From contig JAKACF010000004.1 of the NCBI GenBank assembly GCA_021821585.1, positions 1 through 26,711 of the forward strand: a stretch of 26,711 nt of DNA, written 5' to 3'. The translations under genes and the position numbers were made by a program. The notes beneath the pieces are model-generated. The model saw only the letters and a program-made list of their open reading frames with translations, made no database searches and was not told the origin of the DNA. Source of the stretch: Actinomycetes bacterium (GTDB lineage: Bacteria > Actinomycetota > Acidimicrobiia > Acidimicrobiales > Bog-793). This document shows, in pieces, positions 21,254-26,711 of the stretch; the first letter of the stretch is position 1, and each line of letters starts with the position of its first letter.

Positions 21254-22168
21254 TCAGCCCTTGCGGCTGCGGACCTCGATTCGGCCGTTCTCGGCGCGGA
21301 CCTCGAAGACAGGCTGCGGGCTGGCCGCAGGACCCCTCACGACGGAGCCGTCGTCGAGGCGGAAGCGGCTCCCGTGGGCAGGGCAGGTGACGCACCCGTC
21401 CTCGAACTTGCCCGGGTCGAGCCCCCAGCCTGCGTGCGAGCAGCGGTTCGCCATGGCGTGCAGCTCGCCCTCGGTGCGGGTGAGGAGCACCTCCACCTCG
21501 CCCGCCCGTGCGACCTTGTGGCCGCCCTCGAGCACCTCCTCGGCGGCGGCGACGTCGGTCCAGTCCTCGATGCGAGGCTCGAAGGCGGTGTGGTCGACGC
21601 CGACCCCGAGGACGTAGGAGAGGTGGCCGCCGAGGTAGCCGGTGGCCGCCAGGACGGCGAGGCCGGCGAAGGAGGAGAGACGTCCGCCGCCGTGGCGGTC
21701 CGACTCCTTGTGCCGGCGTCCGCGGTGGAGGAAGGAGATGCCGAACAGCCCGAGGGCGAGCGAGTTGCCGGCTGCGTGCACGAGACCGATCCGCCTGGCG
21801 TCCCCGTAGACGTCGATCCAGTCCGACATGCCCGAGGCAGCGGTCGGAACCGCCGCCATGACGCCCGCCGCGATCAGGCGGCGGGCGATCTGGGGGTGGC
21901 GCGGGGCGAGCACGTCGACGAGGGCGGCACCGGTGAAGGCGCCGATCGCCACGTCGGTCAGCATCGGGTGGAGACGGTGCCCGAGCCACACGCCCGAGAG
22001 GGCGTTCCGCAGCCCGCGTGACTCCAGTCTCGGTCGCAACAGCCGCTCGAGCTGCTCGCCGACTCCGTCCAGCTGTTCGAGCCGGCCGATGGTGTCGACC
22101 GCCTGGCGGACGGTCTTCTGCGATGAGGGTGCAGAGGTGAGGCTCACGGGTGGTCGGTACCCTCTCAC
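21254..22168 (-). CDS. DUF2231 membrane domain fused to a Rieske [2Fe-2S] domain
   Basis: 304 aa. The N-terminal ~50 residues are helical and soluble. A DUF2231 membrane region follows (about 60-195) with WLGHRLHPMLTDVAIGAFTGA, IAAGVMAAVPTAASGMSDWIDV, IGLVHAAGNSLALGLFGISFL and a last span near SSFAGLAVLAATGYLGGHLSYVLG. The C-terminal ~100 residues are a Rieske domain with both cluster motifs, CSHAG and CPAHGSRF. This predicts an electron carrier on the inner face of the membrane; partners are unknown. It lies 31 nt after recR on the same strand and 6 nt before the DUF2510 gene. The start is either GTG 22168 or GTG 22147; neither has a strong ribosome binding site. Confidence 0.88.
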   Translation of the reverse strand: MRGYRPPVSLTSAPSSQKTVRQAVDTIGRLEQLDGVGEQLERLLRPRLESRGLRNALSGVWLGHRLHPMLTDVAIGAFTGAALVDVLAPRHPQIARRLIAAGVMAAVPTAASGMSDWIDVYGDARRIGLVHAAGNSLALGLFGISFLHRGRRHKESDRHGGGRLSSFAGLAVLAATGYLGGHLSYVLGVGVDHTAFEPRIEDWTDVAAAEEVLEGGHKVARAGEVEVLLTRTEGELHAMANRCSHAGWGLDPGKFEDGCVTCPAHGSRFRLDDGSVVRGPAASPQPVFEVRAENGRIEVRSRKG

Positions 22169-22199
22169 GGCTCGAAGGGAACCGCTCGGGCGGAATCCC

Positions 22200-22799
22200 T
22201 CAGCCGCTCACCTCCCGCCGACCGACGAGCGCCCTGCCGAGGGTGAGCTCGTCGGCGTACTCGAGATCGCCACCGACGGGCAGCCCGCTCGCGATCCTCG
22301 TGATGCGGATGCCGAGCGGCCCGAGCAGCCGGGCGAGGTACATCGCGGTGGCCTCCCCCTCGAGGTTCGGGTTGGTGCACAAGATGACCTCGCCGATGCG
22401 GTCGTCCGCCAGCCGCTCGAGCAGGTCGCGGATCCTCAGCTGCTCCGGTCCCACCCCCTCGATGGGGTTCAGGGCGCCCCCGAGCACGTGGTAGGTGCCG
22501 TGGAACTCCCGCGTGCGCTCGACGGCGACGATGTCACGGGGGTCCTCGACGATGCAGACGACGCTCGGGTCGCGCCGCGAGTCGCTGCAGATGGCGCACA
22601 GCTCGCTCTCTGAGACGTTGAAGCAGCGTTCGCACAGCCGGATGCGCTCCTTCACCTCGGCGATCGACGAGGCCAGCCGCAGCGCCTCCTCCTTCGACAC
22701 CTCGAGGAGGTGGAAGGCGATCCGTTGGGCCGACTTCGGACCGACGCCGGGGAGTCGGCCGAGCTCGTCCACGAGCTCCTGGATGGGTCCGGCGAACAT
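22200..22799 (-). CDS. recR: Recombination mediator RecR
   Basis: 199 aa, standard length. N-terminal helix-hairpin-helix (ELGRLPGVGPKSAQRIAFHLL, 12-32), Cys4 zinc finger C56-x2-C59 and C68-x2-C71 (LCERCFNVSESELCAIC), Toprim domain (CIVEDPRDIVAVE; ILCTNPNLEGEATAMYLARLL) and C-terminal GLPVGGDLEYADELTLGRAL. RecR, with RecF/RecO, loads RecA on gapped DNA. The start ATG 22799 is 5 nt after the ybaB stop, so the canonical dnaX-ybaB-recR order is intact. Confidence 0.97.
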   Translation of the reverse strand: MFAGPIQELVDELGRLPGVGPKSAQRIAFHLLEVSKEEALRLASSIAEVKERIRLCERCFNVSESELCAICSDSRRDPSVVCIVEDPRDIVAVERTREFHGTYHVLGGALNPIEGVGPEQLRIRDLLERLADDRIGEVILCTNPNLEGEATAMYLARLLGPLGIRITRIASGLPVGGDLEYADELTLGRALVGRREVSG

Positions 22800-22804
22800 T
22801 CGTC

Positions 22805-23371
22805 CTACGAGGGGTCTTCCGACTCGTCCTCGTCGGACTCGTCCTCGTCGCCCTCGAGCTCTCCGACCTCGGCGGTGCCGAGGAGCTCGCCGACGAGGTC
22901 GCCCAGGTCGCCGAGCCCGGCGAGGGGGCCCGTCCCCGGGCCCGCCCCGCCGAAGAGGCTCCCCATCATCGCCTCGAGGTCCAGCCCCGGCCCGAGAAGG
23001 CTCTCGGCGGCGCGCTCGCGCACCTCGAGCGCCTCGGAGAGGGCCTGGCGCATGGCGGCGACGAGCAGGTCCTCCAGCATCCCGACGTCGCCCGGGTCGA
23101 CGATCTCGGGCGAGATCCTGACCGCCGTCACCTCGAGGTCCCCGGTCAGGACCACCTCGACGGCTCCCCCGCCGGCACGTCCCGTCACCGTGGCGTGGGC
23201 GGCCTCCTCCGAGGCCTGGTCCAGCTGCTGGCGGGCCTGCCCGAACAGCTGCCCGAGACCCGAGAGGGCCCCCATCGAGGGGAAGGCGCCGGCGGGCGGC
23301 TGCAGCAGCTCCGGCTCCTGCTGCGGGTCGTCTCGGTGCTCGGGCGGCGTGGCGCTCTCGTCGGAGCTCAT
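22805..23371 (-). CDS. YbaB/EbfC nucleoid-associated protein
   Basis: 188 aa, longer than the ~105-aa core family because of extra ends. The core (about 45-150) has FGQARQQLDQASEEAAHATVTGRAGGGAVEVVLTGDLEVTAVRISPEIVD and LEDLLVAAMRQALSEALEVRERAAESLLG. The N-terminal ~35 residues are polar and disordered; the last ~45 are Gly/Leu-rich and end in an Asp/Glu-Ser tail (GDEDESDEDESEDPS). The family forms dimers that bind DNA. Start ATG 23371 has an excellent GGAGGTG seven nt upstream and overlaps the dnaX stop as ATGA. The acidic extension is unusual for a DNA-binding protein and might mimic DNA or modulate binding. Confidence 0.9.
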   Translation of the reverse strand: MSSDESATPPEHRDDPQQEPELLQPPAGAFPSMGALSGLGQLFGQARQQLDQASEEAAHATVTGRAGGGAVEVVLTGDLEVTAVRISPEIVDPGDVGMLEDLLVAAMRQALSEALEVRERAAESLLGPGLDLEAMMGSLFGGAGPGTGPLAGLGDLGDLVGELLGTAEVGELEGDEDESDEDESEDPS

Positions 23372-25164
23372 CGGTTCACCTCCTCCGCCCCCGGGAAGAC
23401 CTCCCGCAGGCGACTCTCGGCCCACGACGCCGAGTCGTGCGGCCCGGCGACGGCGTCAAGGTCGCCCACAGCAGAGGGCGTCTCGTGATCCGGCGGCTCC
23501 TCCTCGGCGACAGAAGGCGCCTCCGGCACGGACGGCGCCGCGCCCGGTCGGGGACGGCCGGTGTCCGCGTCCGCCACGAGCTCGAGACGGAGGCGGGAGC
23601 CGAAGTGGCCGTTGATGGCGGCCGTCACGTCCGCGCTGAGAGCGCCGGCGTGCTGCACGTGGGCGGCGTTCGGCAGGGCGAAGACCGCCGTGCCGTTCTC
23701 GACCGCCAGCCACCGCCCCACCTGGTAGATCGCCCTCGCACGGGGCCGCAGCACCTTCAAGATGCTGTCGGCCCAGGCCGTGACGAGGTCGTCGCGCGAG
23801 GGCTCCGCCGCACCGGCCGGGGCCGGAGCGGGGCCGGGGGCGGGCACAGCCGGCGCCGGCGGCGGAGCGGGGGGCGTGGCCGGCTGCCTCCTCGAGAGGA
23901 AGGCGCCGAGCGCCGGGTTGCCGCCGGGCACCTCGCCGGGCGGCGGACCCGGCTCGGCCACGGTGGCCTGCCGGGACGGCGCCGGTCGGCGCGCCTCGCC
24001 GCCGTTCTGCTCGAGGTCGGCCAGTCTCCGCTCGAGCCGCTCGATCCGGTCCACGAGGGCGGCGGCCGAGTCGTCGACGTCCGGGTTGGTCAGCCGGACC
24101 ATCGCCACCTCGAGCGTGGTGCGGGGATCGAGGGCCTCGCGCATGTCGACGATCGCCGCGCCGACGACCTCGAGCGCCCGCACGCAGCGCGCCGGAGGGA
24201 GGAGCGGCCTGCCGTCGGCGGCGAGCGCCTCGGGGTCCGGACGGGCGACCCGGCGGGCCACGCTCGCGAGGAACTGCTCCCGGAGCGTCTCGACGAGCTC
24301 GACGGCGAGCCGCTGGGGGTCGAAACCGGCGGTGACGGCGTCGGCCACCGCCGACAGGGAGGCCGCCGCGTCTTCGTCGGCGATGGAGGCGACGAGGCGG
24401 GTGAGGAAGCGGGCGTCGTCCTCGACGATGCCCGATGCGGCGACCTGGTCGAGGATGGAGAGGGCGTCGCGGGCCGAGCCGTGCCCTCGACGCACGGCGG
24501 CCTCGAGCCCCTCCTCGGGGACCGCGAGCCCGGCGTCGGCGGCCACGTCGGCGAGCAGCCCTTCGAGCACCGGCTGCTCGAGCAGGTGGAACTCGAAGTG
24601 CTGGGTGCGGCTCCGGATGGTCGGCAGCACCTTCTGCGGGTCGGTCGTCGCGAGGACGAAGACCACATGGTCCGGGGGCTCCTCGAGGGTCTTCAAGAGT
24701 GCGTTCGACGCGGCCGTCGAGAGCATGTGGACCTCGTCGATGATGTACACCTTGCGCTTGCCGGGGGTGGCGAGCGAGGCCCTCGAGACGAGGTCCCGCA
24801 TGGCGTCGACGCCGTTGTTCGAGGCGGCGTCGAGCTCGTGGACGTCGAGCGAGGCCCCCCGGGCGATGTCGAGGCAGGGCTCGCAGCGCCCGCACGGCTC
24901 ACCCTCCTTCGGATCGAGGCAGTTGAGCGCCTTGGCGAGGATCCTGGCGGTCGACGTCTTGCCCGTCCCGTGCGGCCCGGAGAACAGGTAGGCGTGCACC
25001 ATCCGGCCGTCTCTCACGGCGTTGCGCAGCGTCGTCGTGGCGAGCTCCTGGCCGCGCACCTCCGAGAAGCGCTGCGGGCGGTACCGCCGGTAGAGGGACT
25101 GGTACTCGCCCGCGGGGCCACCGCGGGTCGGCCCGTTCGAGGGGGAGGGAGCGGCTTCGACCAC
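23368..25164 (-). CDS. dnaX: DNA polymerase III subunit gamma/tau
   Basis: 598 aa from GTG 25164. AAA+ clamp-loader ATPase: YQSLYRRYRPQRFSEVRGQE (21-40), Walker A GPHGTGKT (63-70), zinc-binding Cys C82, C91, C94, C97, Walker B IIDEVHML (141-148), ALLKTLEEPP, sensor-1 LATTDPQKV and the SRT motif (IRSRTQHFEF). Then domain III and a Pro/Ala-rich linker (about 400-450) and a C-terminal domain. The open frame continues upstream through the SRP RNA gene, so the longer start (25398) is rejected. GTG 25164 lies 8 nt after TAATCT, close to a leaderless layout. First gene of dnaX-ybaB-recR. Confidence 0.93.
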   Translation of the reverse strand: MVEAAPSPSNGPTRGGPAGEYQSLYRRYRPQRFSEVRGQELATTTLRNAVRDGRMVHAYLFSGPHGTGKTSTARILAKALNCLDPKEGEPCGRCEPCLDIARGASLDVHELDAASNNGVDAMRDLVSRASLATPGKRKVYIIDEVHMLSTAASNALLKTLEEPPDHVVFVLATTDPQKVLPTIRSRTQHFEFHLLEQPVLEGLLADVAADAGLAVPEEGLEAAVRRGHGSARDALSILDQVAASGIVEDDARFLTRLVASIADEDAAASLSAVADAVTAGFDPQRLAVELVETLREQFLASVARRVARPDPEALAADGRPLLPPARCVRALEVVGAAIVDMREALDPRTTLEVAMVRLTNPDVDDSAAALVDRIERLERRLADLEQNGGEARRPAPSRQATVAEPGPPPGEVPGGNPALGAFLSRRQPATPPAPPPAPAVPAPGPAPAPAGAAEPSRDDLVTAWADSILKVLRPRARAIYQVGRWLAVENGTAVFALPNAAHVQHAGALSADVTAAINGHFGSRLRLELVADADTGRPRPGAAPSVPEAPSVAEEEPPDHETPSAVGDLDAVAGPHDSASWAESRLREVFPGAEEVNR

Positions 25165-25172
25165 GACGTCCG

Positions 25173-25178
25173 AGATTA
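25173..25178 (-). promoter_or_regulatory. -10 box upstream of dnaX
   Basis: On the minus strand TAATCT (25178-25173) lies 8 nt before the GTG start of dnaX and only 7 nt after the 3' stem of the SRP RNA. It fits the TAnnnT pattern of the other promoters here; read-through from the SRP RNA gene would be an additional source of dnaX mRNA. Confidence 0.5.
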
Positions 25179-25184
25179 CGAGAC

Positions 25185-25316
25185 GGCGCTGCCGTGCGCA
25201 GCAGCCAGGTCCCCTGCGGCACATCGGCTCGTCCGCTGAGAGCTGCTGCCTTCCGGCCCTGACTCGGTTCACGGTGGCTGATTGCGCAGAACCCGGCCAC
25301 TGCGCACGGCAGCGCC
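25185..25316 (-). ncRNA. ffs: Signal recognition particle RNA (4.5S type)
   Basis: The minus strand contains the conserved SRP apical domain: GAGTCAGGGCCGGAAGGCAG (25268-25249) followed by CAGCTC. This matches the bacterial signature GGTCAGG-CCGGAAGG-AGCAGCC that binds Ffh. A perfect 16-bp terminal stem (25185-25200 with 25301-25316) closes the molecule, so the ~132-nt length is bounded by the stem. The position between a tRNA-Ser gene and dnaX is the classical one for actinobacterial ffs. The 5' end is supported by a -10 box TACTCT at 25330-25325. The open reading frames crossing this stretch are shadows. Confidence 0.93.
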
Positions 25317-25324
25317 AAGTGCAC

Positions 25325-25334
25325 AGAGTACCCT
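25325..25334. promoter_or_regulatory. Shared bidirectional -10 element for SRP RNA and tRNA-Ser
   Basis: The ten bases AGAGTACCCT read as TACCCT on the plus strand (25329-25334) and TACTCT on the minus strand (25330-25325); the two -10 boxes share the central TA. The predicted starts (about 25341 plus, about 25318 minus) are 4 nt and 2 nt from the tRNA and SRP RNA ends. Confidence 0.6.
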
Positions 25335-25344
25335 CACTGGCTCG

Positions 25345-25429
25345 GGAGGAGTGCGAGAGCGGCCGAATCGGCACGATTGGAAATCGTGTGACCTGCAAGG
25401 GTCCGTGGGTTCAAATCCCACCTCCTCCG
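25345..25429 (+). tRNA. tRNA-Ser (anticodon GGA)
   Basis: Complete type II tRNA of 85 nt without encoded CCA. Acceptor stem GGAGGAG (25345-25351) with CTCCTCC (25422-25428) and discriminator G25429; anticodon stem CACGA (25372-25376) / TCGTG (25384-25388) with loop TTGGAAA and anticodon GGA at 25379-25381; long variable arm (about 25389-25404); T stem GTGGG/CCCAC around TTCAAAT. Reads UCC/UCU serine codons. Confidence 0.97.
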
Positions 25430-25457
25430 CTCGGGCCCGGCGCGGACAGGCCCGGGC
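25429..25457 (+). terminator. Candidate terminator hairpin after tRNA-Ser
   Basis: GCTCGGGCC (25429-25437) pairs with GGCCCGGGC (25449-25457) with one G-U around an 11-nt loop. It begins at the tRNA discriminator base. No T-run follows, so it is only a candidate. Confidence 0.45.
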
Positions 25458-25813
25458 AACCTTGGCGTGTCAGAGCCGCGCGCTGCGCCGTCCGTGCGAG
25501 GAGATCGGCCCGGGTGGCCCGCCCCACCGAGTGGACAGGTCGCCGAGTGCAGGCACCAAGCCCTCCCGAACGGCAACCGTGGACGGCGGGCCCGCGAGCA
25601 GGCGGCGAGGTGGGCCCGGGCGACCTCGATCCCTCGCCTGACGCATCGTCGCCGACCCCCCAGCCGACGAGCCTCCGGCCGGTCTCCGGCAGCGTTCCAG
25701 GCGGGTGCTCGTCCCGCGAGGGCCGTTTGGGTTTCCCATCAGACGGTGCGGGTAAACCTCCGACGCCCGGGCAGCGCCGGCCGGGTGACGGGTCGAGGAC
25801 GCCGGGGTGTCGG
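25458..25813. other. Gene-poor stretch between tRNA-Ser and a broken regulator gene
   Basis: About 355 nt with no convincing coding frame on either strand; the open frames here have no recognisable domains and random-like composition. The only structure noted is a short inverted repeat GGTTTCCC (25730-25737) / GGG-T-AAACC (25750-25758) before the MEDS-HATPase remnant. No repeats, attachment site or clear promoter are seen. Confidence 0.5.
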
Positions 25814-26711
25814 ATGGCAGTGCTGCAGCAATCTCACGTCGTCGACTGCGACCAAGACGACGCGATGCCGGCGCGAGACGCCGAGGCGCACCTCACCGGA
25901 GTCCTCGCCCCCGACTCCGTCGTCATCACCTCGCCCCGGCACCCAGCTCTGCTGACTCGAGGGCTCGCCGGCCGGGAAGCCTGTCTCGCCCCTCGGCGCT
26001 CCGAGGAGCTCCTGGTCGAGGCCGGGCCGAATGGGTCGTTGGGCAGGCTCTTCGTCGACGGCGAGCTGGACGCTGCGCCCTTTGACGCCGCGACCGCCGG
26101 ACTCCTCCGGCCGCTCGGTCGGCTCCCGCCACCCGGGCTCTCGGCGGGACGGTCGACGTGCTGCGGCGCCGCCGCGGGGTGCTCGCCGCCCGCCCCCTCG
26201 AGTCGGCATGGAACCATCCCCCGCAGCGGCACGGCCCCCAGGCCTGCTGCTGTGACCAGGCCGACAGCGTGCAGGGCGACGAGGAGGCGCTGGCGCGGGT
26301 GCCGGAGCTGCACCCCGGCGTCGAAGCCGCCGCCGACGCGAGCGGCTGGATGAGGTGTCGTGCGGCGAAGTGGTTCGCCCCCGGAGTCGCCTCGATCCGG
26401 GCTGCGCGACTCTTCGTCGCAGAGCTGCTCCAGGCATGGGAGGTCGATGCCGACCTCGATGACGCCGCCCTCGTCGTCTCCGAGCTTGCCACGAACGCGC
26501 TCTGCCACGTCGGCACCCCGTTCGAGGTCGTCGTGTCGAGCCGACCCGGCTGCCTGCGCATCGCCGTTCGCGACGCGAGCCCGCTGGTGCCGGTGGCGGT
26601 CGAGGCGACCTCGGATGATCCGGGTGGTCGCGGCCTCGTCCTCGTGGCAGCCCTCACCCGGGACTGGGGTGTGGATCTCGAAGGGCCCGGCAAGACGGTG
26701 TGGGCCGATCT
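25814..26711 (+). pseudogene. MEDS-domain / HATPase (anti-sigma-type) regulator, frameshifted and cut by the window end
   Basis: From ATG 25814 one frame reads a MEDS-like N-terminal half: SHVVDCDQDDAMPARDAEA, APDSVVITSPRHPALL, GRLFVDGELDAAPFDAATAG then LLRPLG. Around 26105-26150 the similarity moves to the frame of 26086 (net -1): ALGGTVDVLRRRRGVLAARP then LESAWN, GDEEALARVPELHP, which corresponds to the C-terminal half of the same domain. That frame continues without a stop into a HATPase_c_2 domain: RAARLFVAELLQAWEV, VVSELATNALCH (N box), IAVRDASP (G1), GGRGLVLVAAL (G2) and GKTVWADL at the edge. MEDS proteins bind ligands of unknown kind; the ATPase resembles RsbW-like kinases. Several conserved MEDS positions look altered, so decay rather than a single sequencing error is possible. 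A shortened protein could still start at GTG 26158 or ATG 26350. Confidence 0.65.

Noticed and set aside
25165..25398. N-terminal extension of DnaX up to 25398
   Set aside because: It would translate through the SRP RNA gene and part of tRNA-Ser antisense; conserved DnaX sequence starts only after the GTG at 25164.
25730..25758. Short inverted repeat as a possible attachment site or tRNA remnant
   Set aside because: Too short, imperfect, and no duplicated tRNA 3' end or integrase gene nearby.
1..26711. CRISPR arrays, insertion sequences, prophage genes
   Set aside because: No regularly spaced repeats, transposase, integrase or phage structural motifs were seen on reading either strand.

Overview
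The window looks like a chromosomal segment of a high-GC actinobacterium. Three things point there: the base composition with GTG starts, the gene order tRNA-Ser / SRP RNA / dnaX-ybaB-recR, and DUF2510, epsilon-type acyl-CoA carboxylase and GYW-FGDA repeat proteins. The repeat protein makes a member of Acidimicrobiia or a relative my best guess; that is an inference. All functional names come from motifs read by eye; no database search was run.

Layout. (1) 1-2044: end of a histidine kinase, an OmpR/PhoB response regulator, a heavily structured 120-nt leader with upstream direct repeats, then a receiver-only response regulator. (2) 2078-6496 (-): an Lhr-type helicase, convergent with the regulator through a hairpin that contains both stop codons. 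Its promoter carries a consensus actinobacterial LexA (SOS) box. (3) 6593-9422 (+): 3-hydroxybutyryl-CoA dehydrogenase and an ethylmalonyl-CoA-mutase-type B12 enzyme. (4) 9452-11339 (-): acyl-CoA carboxylase beta subunit plus a small epsilon-like subunit. (5) 11387-15260 (-): a six-gene operon: MauD-like thioredoxin, a 29-aa membrane peptide, a cysteine-free membrane protein, an unknown 152-aa protein, MauE, and a Tat-exported protein that joins a methylamine-dehydrogenase-light-chain-like cysteine-rich domain to a beta-propeller-like repeat domain. (6) 15405-17167 (-): crotonyl-CoA carboxylase/reductase and methylmalonyl/ethylmalonyl-CoA epimerase. (7) 17304-20528 (+): acetyl-CoA acetyltransferase, aldo/keto reductase and a frameshifted Gfo/Idh/MocA oxidoreductase. 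(8) 20498-25164 (-): DUF2510 protein, DUF2231-Rieske fusion, RecR, YbaB, DnaX. (9) 25185-25429: divergent SRP RNA and tRNA-Ser(GGA) sharing one symmetrical -10 element. (10) 25814-26711 (+): a broken MEDS-HATPase regulator running off the end.

Regions 3, 4, 6 and 7 together supply much of the ethylmalonyl-CoA pathway for acetyl-CoA assimilation: thiolase, hydroxybutyryl-CoA dehydrogenase, Ccr, epimerase, Ecm and a carboxylase for the propionyl-CoA branch. Methylsuccinyl-CoA dehydrogenase, mesaconyl-CoA hydratase and the lyases are not in the window. The most novel part is region 5, a Mau-like redox maturation operon with no heavy chain or MauG gene, whose catalytic-like domain is instead fused to its own propeller. 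Several promoters share one design, TAnnnT followed by 6-8 nt and then the start codon or RNA 5' end, implying leaderless mRNAs.
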